NCBI GenBank assembly: GCA_036961295.1
Contig: JBALVX010000001.1
Span: 372,001-436,000 of the forward strand
Reading direction: 5' to 3'
Source of the DNA: JAGPUQ01 sp036961295
Lineage (GTDB): Bacteria; Pseudomonadota; Gammaproteobacteria; Pseudomonadales; Porticoccaceae
DNA length: 64,000 nucleotides
The notes beneath the pieces were generated by a model. That model saw only the letters and a list, made by a program, of their open reading frames with translations, was not told the origin of the DNA and ran no database searches. This document shows, one piece after another, positions 8,741 through 16,807 of this stretch (position 1 is the first letter of the stretch; each line of letters starts with the position of its first letter). Made by a program: the position numbers and the translations under genes.

Positions 8741-8920
8741 ATGGCCGTACAAAAAAGTCGCAAAACTCGCTCTCGTCGAGGCATGCGCCGCTCCCACGAC
8801 ACTCTTACCGCCGCCACACTGTCGGTAGATGAAGTCACTGGCGAAAAGCATCTCCGTCACCACGTAACTGCCGATGGTTTTTATCGCGGCCGCAAAGTAG
8901 TCGAAACCAACAACGACTAA
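8741..8920 (+). CDS. rpmF: 50S ribosomal protein L32
   Basis: This is a 59-residue basic protein beginning MAVQKSRKTRSRRGMRR, the invariant L32 start, with the later segment HHVTADGFYRGRKV. It is a structural component of the large ribosomal subunit. A strong ribosome site AGGAGG lies 8 nt before the ATG. Position after yceD is standard. The gene normally following it, plsX, is absent. Confidence 0.97.
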   Translation: MAVQKSRKTRSRRGMRRSHDTLTAATLSVDEVTGEKHLRHHVTADGFYRGRKVVETNND

Positions 8921-8936
8921 TATCGCTTCCCTTAAA

Positions 8937-8968
8937 CTCATATTGCCGCTTTTAAGCGGGGGTATGAG
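8937..8968 (+). terminator. Hairpin after rpmF
   Basis: Nested pairing CTCATA/TATGAG encloses CCGCTT/AAGCGG with a TT loop. There is no U-tract directly after it, so it may be an mRNA-stabilising or processing hairpin rather than a full intrinsic terminator. Confidence 0.45.
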
Positions 8969-9099
8969 AAATGGAATACGATGATTAGGGTTTTGCTTCG
9001 GCCTGTCCCGCTTTTTTCTATTGTTCGCTATCGGAATAGCTTTTCCGGTAATTGCGTGGTCGAATATTGGCTGTGCGCAGCCTTGTCCGGCGTTTGTCA

Positions 9100-9147
9100 C
9101 TACATTAATAGCTACATTAATGACTGCATTAATTGCTCCATCAAAAA
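9100..9147. repeat. Tandem repeat, 12-bp unit, 3-4 copies
   Basis: Units CTACATTAATAG, CTACATTAATGA and CTGCATTAATTG are followed by a degenerate CTCCATCAAAAA. They lie in the rpmF-fabD gap. Confidence 0.8.
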
Positions 9148-9170
9148 ATATAAAAATAGTTCGTCGTTTC

Positions 9171-9233
9171 CTTTAATTAAACAATTATCATTTTTAATTA
9201 AACAATTGCCGCTTTCAACTAAACAAATAGCTA
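9171..9233. repeat. Tandem repeat, 3 x 21 bp
   Basis: Three 21-bp units share the core TTAATTAAACAATT, the last being most diverged. The array ends 19 nt before the fabD start and is very A/T-rich. Confidence 0.8.
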
Positions 9234-9252
9234 AACCAACAGGGTTGTTATC

Positions 9253-10200
9253 TTGAACGATAAACTTGCTTTACTGTTTCCCGGTCAGGGCTCACAAAAA
9301 ATTGGTATGCAGGCTGATCTGGCGGAAAAATTCCCGCAGATTGGGCAAGCCTTTGGAGAAGCATCTGAGGTGCTGGGTTACGACTTGTGGGCCTTGTGCC
9401 AGTCGGGTGCCGATGCCGATATTAATTTAACTGAACGCACGCAACCGCTACTACTGACTGCCAGCACCGCAATGTGGCGCATCTGGCGCGATAGCGGTGG
9501 CCCGGTACCGGGTGTGGTCGCAGGACATAGTTTGGGCGAGTGGTCGGCTTTGGTGTGCGCTGGAGTGGTGGCCTTTGAAGATGCGGTTGACCTGGTGCGT
9601 TGTCGAGGTCAATACATGCAAGCCGCCGTGCCGGTTGGCGTCGGTGCGATGGCGGCCATTATCGGTCTTGCCGATGCTGAGATTGAGCGCTGTTGCGCTG
9701 AGGCTGCTAGCGCAGATGCAGGTAGTGTGGTTGCCGCGGTTAATTACAATGCCCCGGGGCAAGTGGTTATCGCAGGGCAAGCGGCAGCGGTGACGCGCGC
9801 TATAGAGCTGTGTAAGGCGGCGGGTGCCAAGCGTGCCTTACCTTTACCGGTGAGTGCGCCTTTCCACACGGAGTTAATGCGGCCAGCGGCGGAGCAGTTA
9901 TCCGCAAAAATTGAGAGTGCGGTATTTTCCGCTCCCCAAATTCCCGTGATACACAATGTGAACGGGCAGGCGGAAGCCGACCCCGCAGCGATTAAAGCCT
10001 TGATGATCGAGCAGGTCTACAGCCCGGTACGCTGGGTAGACTGCATCGAGGCGGTGGCTGCCCGCGGTGTAGAAATCACGGTCGAGTGTGGAACTGGTAA
10101 GGTTTTGAGTGGCCTGAACAAACGCATTAACAAATCCCTCATCGCGTTATCGACGAACGATGTGGCAAGCCTGGAAAGCGCCTTATCAGGTGTTAACTAA
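9253..10200 (+). CDS. fabD: Malonyl-CoA:ACP transacylase
   Basis: This 315-residue enzyme moves malonyl from CoA to acyl carrier protein, supplying extender units for fatty-acid synthesis. LLFPGQGSQ opens the protein, the nucleophile Ser93 is in GHSLGE, and the partner His is in APFHTELM (about 202). GQVVIAG and the C-terminal KVLSGL block complete the family pattern. The TTG start is chosen because it places LALLFPGQG at the normal distance. fabG and acpP follow. Confidence 0.95.
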   Translation: MNDKLALLFPGQGSQKIGMQADLAEKFPQIGQAFGEASEVLGYDLWALCQSGADADINLTERTQPLLLTASTAMWRIWRDSGGPVPGVVAGHSLGEWSALVCAGVVAFEDAVDLVRCRGQYMQAAVPVGVGAMAAIIGLADAEIERCCAEAASADAGSVVAAVNYNAPGQVVIAGQAAAVTRAIELCKAAGAKRALPLPVSAPFHTELMRPAAEQLSAKIESAVFSAPQIPVIHNVNGQAEADPAAIKALMIEQVYSPVRWVDCIEAVAARGVEITVECGTGKVLSGLNKRINKSLIALSTNDVASLESALSGVN

Positions 10201-10205
10201 TATTG

Positions 10206-10225
10206 AAGTTTAAGTAAGTTTAAGT
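10206..10225. repeat. Tandem repeat, 2 x 10 bp
   Basis: Two perfect copies of AAGTTTAAGT lie in the fabD-fabG spacer, directly before the fabG ribosome site AAAGGGAG. Confidence 0.75.
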
Positions 10226-10240
10226 AAAGGGAGAAGCAGG

Positions 10241-10996
10241 ATGAGTCAGCAGCAAGAATTGGAAGGTAAAGTCGCATTGGTCACCGGTGCCAGCCGCGGT
10301 ATTGGTGCCGCGATTGCCGATATGCTTGGCAAGGCAGGAGCCACCGTTGTGGGCACGGCGACTACCGCTGAGGGCGCAGAGCGTATTTCGGCCCGCTTTA
10401 AAGAAAACGGTGTCGAGGGCTGTGGTATGGCCCTCAATGTCACCGACGTTGAATCGATAGCTACGGTGGTTAAAGCCATCAACGAGGAATATGGCGCACC
10501 CTTGATTTTGGTTAATAACGCCGGCATTACCCGCGATAATCTGCTGCTGCGTATGAAAGACAACGAGTGGTCAGACGTTATTGAGACGAATTTAAGCGCG
10601 GTGTTCCGGCTCTGTAAGATTTGCGCCAGGGGTATGACCAAGGCGCGCTGGGGCCGCATTATTAATATCAGTTCGGTGGTTGGTTCGATGGGTAATGCCG
10701 GGCAAGCTAACTATGCTGCCACTAAGGCAGGCGTAGCGGGCCTGGGGCGCGCCCTGGCCAAAGAATTAGGCTCGCGCAATATCACCGTGAATACCGTGGC
10801 TCCGGGGTTTATTGATACCGACATGACCAAGAATCTGCCCGAAGCCAATCGCGACGCGATGCTGAGTTCAATCCCTCTGGCCCGTCTGGGTCAGCCGGAA
10901 GAAATTGCCGCAGTAGTGAGCTTTCTGGCAGGTTTAGGGGGTGGCTATATCACCGGTGAAACCATTCAGGTGAACGGCGGCATGTACATGGGCTAA
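10241..10996 (+). CDS. fabG: 3-oxoacyl-ACP reductase
   Basis: This 251-residue short-chain dehydrogenase reduces 3-oxoacyl-ACP with NADPH in fatty-acid elongation. It has the cofactor motif GASRGIG (about 16-22), NNAG, the Ser of INISSVVG, and the YAATK catalytic pair. The TDM segment and C-terminal GGMYMG are typical of FabG. It lies between fabD and acpP, the standard fab cluster order. Confidence 0.95.
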   Translation: MSQQQELEGKVALVTGASRGIGAAIADMLGKAGATVVGTATTAEGAERISARFKENGVEGCGMALNVTDVESIATVVKAINEEYGAPLILVNNAGITRDNLLLRMKDNEWSDVIETNLSAVFRLCKICARGMTKARWGRIINISSVVGSMGNAGQANYAATKAGVAGLGRALAKELGSRNITVNTVAPGFIDTDMTKNLPEANRDAMLSSIPLARLGQPEEIAAVVSFLAGLGGGYITGETIQVNGGMYMG

Positions 10997-11062
10997 ACCC
11001 TTAGCCCTCGAGTGTCAAGAGTATCCCGAATCGCGCGAAATAAACTGAATTAAGTAAAGCAG

Positions 11063-11090
11063 TTACGTCGGAGCGTTTTTTAGGTAAAAT
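11063..11090 (+). promoter_or_regulatory. Candidate acpP promoter
   Basis: TTACGT (11063-11068) and TAAAAT (11085-11090) are 16 nt apart, about 95 nt before the acpP start. acpP is commonly transcribed from its own strong promoter as well as from upstream fab promoters. Confidence 0.35.
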
Positions 11091-11183
11091 GCCCTCCGCA
11101 AATTTGGGGTATCGGGGTTAGGCAGGTTAATTCCGATAATGAAATGAAATAACTACAATTGGTACAAAGGAGTACTTTAGAGC

Positions 11184-11420
11184 ATGAGCGATACACAAGA
11201 ACGCGTTATTAAAATGGTTGCCGAGCAATTGGGCGTTAAGGTAGATGAAGTTAAGCCAGATTCGTCCTTTATCGAAGATCTGGGAGCAGATTCCCTGGAT
11301 ACGGTCGAATTAATTATGGCGCTGGAGGAGGAATTTGATACTGAAATTCCCGATGAAGACGCTGAAAAACTGGGTTCAGTAAAAGACGCAGTTGATTACA
11401 TTGAGAAGAATTTGGGCTGA
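11184..11420 (+). CDS. acpP: Acyl carrier protein
   Basis: This 78-residue very acidic protein carries acyl chains on a phosphopantetheine arm attached to Ser37 in the motif GADSLDTVEL. Length and sequence are those of the main fatty-acid ACP. A strong ribosome site AAAGGAG precedes it. A clear terminator follows, and fabF, which normally comes next, is not present here. Confidence 0.97.
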   Translation: MSDTQERVIKMVAEQLGVKVDEVKPDSSFIEDLGADSLDTVELIMALEEEFDTEIPDEDAEKLGSVKDAVDYIEKNLG

Positions 11421-11482
11421 TAAGCCTTTAGGCTTCCAGTCTTTTCAAGTCGAGCCATTACTTATCAGTAGTGGCTCGCGAG

Positions 11483-11514
11483 AGCCGCCGATGAGCATCA
11501 TTGGCGGCTTTTTT
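11483..11514 (+). terminator. Rho-independent terminator after acpP
   Basis: AGCCGCC and GGCGGCT pair, extended inward by ATGA/TCAT, and are followed by a run of six T. This ends the fab transcript about 60 nt beyond acpP. Confidence 0.9.
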
Positions 11515-11611
11515 ATGTTTAGCCGACGCGAAGTGAGCAGAGGCTTTAATGACGCCAACACATGAGTGGGCTACTCTGGTATAGCTGCCAGGCATAGTTG
11601 ATAATTTTAAT

Positions 11612-12439
11612 ATGGATTTTACTTTGACCTGGGTGAACGGCGAGGCTACGGATCACGTGGCAGTCGGTGACCGTGGTTTTAACTATGGTCACGGACTCTT
11701 CGAGACTATCCGTATAGCCGAGGGTGTCGCGCCGCTGTGGCCGTGGCACCAACGCCGTTTGTGCGCCGGTGCGACTGTGCTGGGTATTGAGGTGGACGAG
11801 CGGCGACTATCCCAGTATCTAACACAGGCCCTGGCTGCGGTCCCCGCAGAAGGGGTGCTCAAATTAACCTTGACTGCCGGAAACGCTAGTAGCGGATATC
11901 GCAATGTGCCGTCTGCGGCGGATAACACCACCTACTGCCTTCAGTTTCGAGCCTTGCCCGCGAAGCGTGCGCGGCTTCGCCTTCAGCCCTGCCAATATCG
12001 CTTGCCCGATAATCCTGCACTAACGGGTATCAAACATCTTAACCGCCTCGATCAGGTCATGGCGGCGCGGGAGTTATCCGCCGATCACGAGGGCCTGTTA
12101 CTGGATAGTGAGGGTACGGTGATAGAGGCGCTCAGTAATAACCTGTTTTGTTTGCTCGACGGCACCTGGCTAACGCCAGACTTATCCCGTTGCGGAGTAA
12201 AGGGAGTGATGCGCGAATATTTACGCGCAGAAGTGTTCCCGGCTTTGGGTTTAGCCGTGGAGGAAGCTCGCTTTGGGCTTGAGGACCTGGCCCGCGCGGA
12301 GGCCGTGTTTGTGTGTAATTCGGTGCGGGGTATTGAGTCGGTATCGAGCATTGTCGGTTGTGGTGAATGGTCGTGTGTTGAGGCGGTGGAAAGTATTCGC
12401 GCGCAGTTGAACGCTCAGGTACCTTGCTTTAACTGTTAA
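11612..12439 (+). CDS. pabC: Aminodeoxychorismate lyase
   Basis: This 275-residue class IV PLP enzyme releases pyruvate from 4-amino-4-deoxychorismate, giving p-aminobenzoate for folate. Lys141 in TGIKHLNRLDQVMA is the expected PLP lysine. RGFNYGHGLFET near the N-terminus and CNSVRGIESV near the C-terminus fit PabC better than branched-chain aminotransferases. It is followed by mltG, as in other gammaproteobacteria. Its partner enzyme subunit pabB is encoded at 25-26.6 kb. Confidence 0.92.
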   Translation: MDFTLTWVNGEATDHVAVGDRGFNYGHGLFETIRIAEGVAPLWPWHQRRLCAGATVLGIEVDERRLSQYLTQALAAVPAEGVLKLTLTAGNASSGYRNVPSAADNTTYCLQFRALPAKRARLRLQPCQYRLPDNPALTGIKHLNRLDQVMAARELSADHEGLLLDSEGTVIEALSNNLFCLLDGTWLTPDLSRCGVKGVMREYLRAEVFPALGLAVEEARFGLEDLARAEAVFVCNSVRGIESVSSIVGCGEWSCVEAVESIRAQLNAQVPCFNC

Positions 12440-12491
12440 GCTTTACCGGCCAGGTTTTCCGCCTGGAATTTATTTTGTACTGTGGGGAAGT

Positions 12492-13589
12492 ATGTTGCGT
12501 CGCGTTAAAGTGTTTGCGTTCGGTGTAGTCGTGGTTGCTAGTGCAGTGACCTTATTTGCTCTGGACCGGGAGTTAAATCGGCCCCTCGTTTTCGAGCCGG
12601 ATCAGTTGAGCGCGGAGGGGGCTTTTTTGTTGCAGGTTCCCAAGGGCCAAACCTTGTCTGCTTTGGTGGCTGATCTTAAGCGCCGCGAAATTCTCAGATA
12701 CGACCTGCCTTTTAGATTATTTGTAAAACTCACCGGCCGTGGGAATATTCGTGCGGGGGAATACCACCTGTCCCGCGACGACACTCCGCTGAGTTTGCTC
12801 GACAAACTCGAAAGCGGTGAGGTAGTGCAATACCGTATTACTTTTCCCGAAGGCCTAACCTTGCGTGAGTGGTTAGCGCTAATGGCCGGGGACGAGGGTA
12901 TTGAAGCCGAAGTCTCGAGGCCAGGTTTAAGTCAAATGGGCACAAGTGAAATTGCCCAACGACTCGATATCGAGCAGGCGAATCCGGAGGGCTGGTTTGC
13001 CGCCGACACTTATTACTACAGCGCCGGTGACAGCGATCTGGATATTCTGCAGAAAGCACATAGCGCCATGGAAATTTTACTGACGGACCTATGGCAGCAG
13101 CGCGCAGAAAACCTGCCCTACGACTCGCCTTACGAAGCCTTGATTATGGCGTCCATCGTGGAGCGCGAAACCGGCGTTGCCGCCGAGCGCGCACAAATTG
13201 CCGGAGTATTTGTGCGACGCTTGCGCAAGCCCATGCGTCTGCAAACGGATCCCACGGTTATTTACGGTTTGGGAGAGCGTTATCAGGGCAATATTACTCG
13301 GCGTCATTTACGGGAGCCGACGCCCTACAACACCTATACGATTGACGGTTTACCACCGACACCGATAGCCAATCCCGGTGCCGATGCGCTTGAGGCGGCC
13401 CTGCATCCGGCAGACGGCAGTAGTCTTTATTTTGTCGCCAAGGGTGATGGCAGTCATCAATTTTCAGCGACGCTGGCCGAGCATCAGGCGGCAGTGCGAC
13501 GTTATCAACTGGCGGGTCGCAAGCGCACGGGCTATCGCTCCGCACCGGCTCAAGATCAATCGGAAAACGATAATGAGAGTCAACTATGA
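12492..13589 (+). CDS. mltG: Endolytic murein transglycosylase MltG
   Basis: This 365-residue inner-membrane enzyme cleaves nascent peptidoglycan strands. A single N-terminal membrane segment (about 7-24) is followed by a LysM-like part and the YceG domain, with the catalytic motif IVERETG containing Glu224. Later motifs LQTDPTVIYG and PTPIANPG are well kept. A polar tail follows the domain. Its stop overlaps the tmk start in ATGA, a translational coupling seen widely for this pair. Confidence 0.93.
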   Translation: MLRRVKVFAFGVVVVASAVTLFALDRELNRPLVFEPDQLSAEGAFLLQVPKGQTLSALVADLKRREILRYDLPFRLFVKLTGRGNIRAGEYHLSRDDTPLSLLDKLESGEVVQYRITFPEGLTLREWLALMAGDEGIEAEVSRPGLSQMGTSEIAQRLDIEQANPEGWFAADTYYYSAGDSDLDILQKAHSAMEILLTDLWQQRAENLPYDSPYEALIMASIVERETGVAAERAQIAGVFVRRLRKPMRLQTDPTVIYGLGERYQGNITRRHLREPTPYNTYTIDGLPPTPIANPGADALEAALHPADGSSLYFVAKGDGSHQFSATLAEHQAAVRRYQLAGRKRTGYRSAPAQDQSENDNESQL

Positions 13590-14227
13590 AGGGCGACGGG
13601 CGAGGTAGGTTCATTACTATCGAAGGTGGTGAGGGCGTCGGTAAAACCACTAATATCGAAACACTAAAACAGCGTTTACAGCACCACGGTATTGAGCACG
13701 GTATTACCCGCGAGCCGGGTGGCACCGAGCTTGGCGAAGCTATCCGCGACTTGTTGCTGCGCACGGATACCACCCCGCTGAACCCGATGGCGGAGCTGCT
13801 ACTGATGTTTGCCGCGCGCGCCCAGCACCTGGCGACGGTGATCGAACCGCAACTGGCAGCCGGCACCTGGGTGGTCTGTGATCGCTTTACCGATGCCACC
13901 TACGCCTATCAGGGCGGTGGTCGGGAGTTGGGCGCTGACGCAGTAGCTCAGTTGGAACAGTTGGTGCAGGGCGAGTTGCGCCCCGATCTGACCATTATTC
14001 TCGATATCGATCCCGAACAAGGCCTGGCGCGAGCTCGGCAGCGCGGAGAGCTGGATCGTTTCGAGCAGGAACAGGCGGAATTTTTTGCTCGGGTACGCGC
14101 TACTTATCAGGCGCGGGCGCAAGCGGAGCCAGAGCGCTGTCGTATTGTTGATGCCGGGCGAGCGCTAGCCGAGGTGCAGGCCGATGTGGCTGCGCTTATC
14201 GATGGTTTTATTGGCAGTGCGGAATAG
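13586..14227 (+). CDS. tmk: Thymidylate kinase
   Basis: This 213-residue enzyme phosphorylates dTMP to dTDP. The P-loop is EGGEGVGKTT (about 13-22), followed by REPGGTELGEAIR and the DRFTDATYAYQGGGR substrate block. LID residues follow LARARQRGELDRFE. The start overlaps the mltG stop by 4 nt. holB follows, the usual order. Confidence 0.95.
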   Translation: MKGDGRGRFITIEGGEGVGKTTNIETLKQRLQHHGIEHGITREPGGTELGEAIRDLLLRTDTTPLNPMAELLLMFAARAQHLATVIEPQLAAGTWVVCDRFTDATYAYQGGGRELGADAVAQLEQLVQGELRPDLTIILDIDPEQGLARARQRGELDRFEQEQAEFFARVRATYQARAQAEPERCRIVDAGRALAEVQADVAALIDGFIGSAE

Positions 14228-14276
14228 AAAGACAGCGCTAAATAAAATTGGATGAATTGAGAATTGTGGGTAACTA

Positions 14277-15284
14277 ATGGAAGCAGATCTATCAACGATC
14301 CCGGCACCCGGGCTTAGACCTTACCCCTGGCAGTCTCAGCAGTGGGCTAAGTTGTTGCGCCTGGCGCAAACCGGCAAGTTGCCCCACGCCCTGTTGCTGT
14401 CGGGTGAGTCGGAAACCGGTAAGCTGGATTTTGCCCAGGCCGTGGCGCGTTACATGCTGTGCCGACAAACTCTGGGCGTCAACGATAATGCCAATGAGGC
14501 TTGCGGTGAGTGTAGGTCCTGTCTGTTATTGAATGCGGGCAGTCATCCCGATTTTTTATTGTTGCAGCCGGAGGAGCCGGGCAAGCAATTGCGCATCGCG
14601 TTGATGCGCAGTCTTAATGATTTTTCTGCCTCGCGCTCCCATCAAGGTGGTTGGAGGGTGGTGGTTATTGAACCCGCCGAAGCACTTAATATCAGTGCTG
14701 CCAACGCCCTGTTAAAAACCCTGGAAGAGCCCGGCGAGCAAACCTTGTTGATGTTGGTTAGCCATCGCCCCGGTGGTTTGTTGCCGACCATTCGCAGCCG
14801 TTGCCAGGTAATGTCTTTCCCGCCAGCGTCTGCCGAGCTTGCTATGCCGTGGCTCCATGCGGCGGAGGATTCGTCTGCGAGCGATAAAAAAGCCACAGCG
14901 CGAATGGCGCTGGCTCTGGAGCGCGCCGGCCAGCGACCGCTGCGAGCCTTGCGCTACGGTGAACAGCAAATGGCGGATAGCATCGATCATTTTGAGAGCC
15001 TGGTGGAGGGAGTTGCCTCGGGTGAAGTGTCCCCACTACAGGCGGCGGAAGACTGTAGCCGGCTAGAGTTTAACGAGGCGTTGACCTGGTTTGCGCGCTT
15101 GCATGTGCAACGTTTGCGCACGCAGGTGGAAGATAATGAGCGCCTCAGCGCAGGCTTGCTAGCTTTCAATGATCGCCTGACCCAGGCGACACAGCGCTTG
15201 CTTAGTACCTCGAACCTGAACCCGCAGCTGGTTTGGGAAGAGTTACTAATGGACTGGAAGCGGGCTCGGTTGGCAAATTCTTAA
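14277..15284 (+). CDS. holB: DNA polymerase III subunit delta'
   Basis: This 335-residue AAA-type clamp-loader subunit has a modified, probably inactive P-loop (SGESETGK), as is usual for delta'. A zinc-binding cysteine cluster (Cys-x-x-Cys in CGECRSC plus an earlier Cys), NALLKTLEEP and the SRC motif (RSRCQ) follow. Its dnaX-encoded partners are at 46.4 kb. It is cotranscribed with tmk and pilZ by position. Confidence 0.92.
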   Translation: MEADLSTIPAPGLRPYPWQSQQWAKLLRLAQTGKLPHALLLSGESETGKLDFAQAVARYMLCRQTLGVNDNANEACGECRSCLLLNAGSHPDFLLLQPEEPGKQLRIALMRSLNDFSASRSHQGGWRVVVIEPAEALNISAANALLKTLEEPGEQTLLMLVSHRPGGLLPTIRSRCQVMSFPPASAELAMPWLHAAEDSSASDKKATARMALALERAGQRPLRALRYGEQQMADSIDHFESLVEGVASGEVSPLQAAEDCSRLEFNEALTWFARLHVQRLRTQVEDNERLSAGLLAFNDRLTQATQRLLSTSNLNPQLVWEELLMDWKRARLANS

Positions 15285-15414
15285 TGTGATGCTTAGCGGG
15301 TTAACTAAGTCGCTAGCCGCTAAATTGATAAATATGATAACCTTAACACTCAGTGTTTATCCAAAATAACAGGGATCTTCCGATGCATTGGGTATTCGCA
15401 GTAGGTGCTAAATC

Positions 15415-15765
15415 ATGAAAGCGATGGGCGGTAATCTGAGGAACGGTATCCTCAATATATCCATACTTGACACCAATGAGTTGTATTCCTGCTTTATGCC
15501 TTTTGTGGAAGGCGGCGGGTTGTTTCTACGCACCAATAAAGAATATACCCTGGGTGAAGAGGTGTTTGTCCTGCTCGAACTGATGGATGAGCCAGACAAA
15601 GTCCCGCTAACCGGGAAAATTATCTGGGTGACTCCGATCGGCAGTGGCTCTCGACCCCAGGGCGTCGGCATTCAATTTTCCGACGAGAATATTGATCTGT
15701 TCAGAAAGATTGAAGCGAGCCTGGCTGGGCTACTGGACTCTGATCGACCTACCTACACTATGTGA
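15415..15765 (+). CDS. pilZ: Type IV pilus assembly protein PilZ
   Basis: This 116-residue PilZ-domain protein matches the founding pilus-biogenesis member: YSCFMPFVEGGGLF, GEEVFVLLELMDEP, GKIIWVTP and GVGIQF. The N-terminal arginine motif that binds c-di-GMP in other PilZ proteins is absent, as in pseudomonad PilZ itself. It probably works with PilF/FimX-type partners in pilus extension. Position between holB and tatD is conserved in pseudomonads. A second ATG three codons in is an alternative start. Confidence 0.92.
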   Translation: MKAMGGNLRNGILNISILDTNELYSCFMPFVEGGGLFLRTNKEYTLGEEVFVLLELMDEPDKVPLTGKIIWVTPIGSGSRPQGVGIQFSDENIDLFRKIEASLAGLLDSDRPTYTM

Positions 15766-15776
15766 ACAGTACCCTG

Positions 15777-15804
15777 TAATCAGTAATCAGTAATCAGTAA
15801 TCAG
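15777..15804. repeat. Tandem repeat, 4 x 7 bp
   Basis: Four perfect copies of TAATCAG lie 12 nt after the pilZ stop codon and before tatD. Perfect copies suggest a recent or unstable array. Confidence 0.9.
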
Positions 15805-15851
15805 TACTGTGCATCATTAGTTCGCCCATTTCATCGACGGCTTTTACGACT

Positions 15852-16712
15852 GTGTTAATAGACTCCCACTGCCATCTCGATCGCCTCGATCTCTCGCCCT
15901 TTGATAATTCCCTCGAACACCTGTTGAGCGATGCTCGCAGCCAGGGTGTCGGCGGGTTTTTGGCCGTGGGAATCGATTTGGAGTCCTCTCGTACTTTGAT
16001 CAAGCTGGCCCGGGCTCACGACGACGTCTTTGTCTCCGTGGGCGTGCATCCTTTACAGCCGGATAGCTCAGATAGCTCGGAGGGTTCGAATCAAGCGGTG
16101 CAGCCTGATACTGCTTTGCCGGAAGCCGCCTTACCTGACACTGCTTTGCCAGAAATTGACACGCTCTTAGCGCTGGCCCAGGCTCCAGAGGTAGTCGCGA
16201 TTGGGGAAACGGGGCTGGATTGTCACTACGGCGTCGACACTCTCGATTGGCAGCGACAGAGTTTCTTGCGTCATGCCGAGGCCTCTCGGCGCTGTCGCAA
16301 ACCGCTTATCGTACATACCCGCGAGGCGCGGGCTGAAACTCTGGAGGTGATTCGCGCACACACCGACCCCGAAGTCGGCGGTGTGTTGCACTGCTTTACC
16401 GAAGACTGGGCGATGGCAAAAGCGGCCCTCGAACACAACTTTTATATTTCGTTTTCTGGCATTGTGACCTTTCGCAACGCAGTCGAATTGCGCGAGGTGG
16501 TTAAAAAAATCCCCCTCGATCGCCTGTTAATCGAGACCGACTCTCCCTGGTTAGCTCCGGTACCGTATCGGGGTAAATCCAACCTGCCGCAGTATGTGTC
16601 GGAAGTGGCGCGTTGCGTTGCCGAGTTGCGGGGGATGACTGAAGCTGAGCTTGAGGAAGTGGTTTGCGCCAACTTTGAGCGCCTGTTTGGAGTCAGCCTG
16701 GTGCGCAGGTAA
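15852..16712 (+). CDS. tatD: TatD-family metal-dependent deoxyribonuclease
   Basis: This 286-residue TIM-barrel hydrolase has metal ligands in DSHCHLD, GETGLD, VHTREA, HCFTE and ETDSPWL. The family usually has about 260 residues. The excess is an insertion at about residues 70-98, rich in Ser/Asp and then Pro/Leu/Glu, containing two copies of PDTALPE. The GTG start gives the normal N-terminus MLIDSHCHLD. TatD proteins act in DNA repair or RNA processing. The gene order after pilZ is conserved. Confidence 0.9.
   Translation: MLIDSHCHLDRLDLSPFDNSLEHLLSDARSQGVGGFLAVGIDLESSRTLIKLARAHDDVFVSVGVHPLQPDSSDSSEGSNQAVQPDTALPEAALPDTALPEIDTLLALAQAPEVVAIGETGLDCHYGVDTLDWQRQSFLRHAEASRRCRKPLIVHTREARAETLEVIRAHTDPEVGGVLHCFTEDWAMAKAALEHNFYISFSGIVTFRNAVELREVVKKIPLDRLLIETDSPWLAPVPYRGKSNLPQYVSEVARCVAELRGMTEAELEEVVCANFERLFGVSLVRR
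16104..16160. repeat. In-gene 30-bp duplication in tatD
   Basis: A 30-bp unit (16104-16133) encoding PDTALPEAAL is repeated with few changes (16134-16160, PDTALPEID). The copies are in frame and lie in a surface insertion. Confidence 0.8.
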
Positions 16713-16807
16713 GTGCATCATGTAGGCAATCAATACCTGCAATGAAGACCTGTTTAAGATCGTAATAATATCAACCATAGCAATCCCACAACTGTGAACG
16801 CGCCACT

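Larger units (their letters stand above)
8921..9252. other. rpmF-fabD gap, no plsX
   Basis: These 332 nt lie where plsX is found in most relatives. No PlsX-like start (the glycine-rich LDAMGGD motif) or other coherent protein is visible in any frame. The region contains a nested inverted repeat (8937-8968) and two tandem arrays (9100-9147 and 9171-9233) running up to the fabD start. Confidence 0.7.

Noticed and set aside
8981..9256. 91-codon open frame in the rpmF-fabD gap
   Set aside because: Its second half merely translates the 21-bp tandem array into a LIKQL-type heptapeptide repeat, and it overlaps the fabD start. No protein family is recognised.
16060..16100. tRNA-like words in tatD (GGATAGCTCAG and GGTTCGAATC)
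   Set aside because: They lie only about 20 nt apart, with no anticodon arm or pairing acceptor stem, and are in frame within a Ser/Asp-rich TatD insertion.
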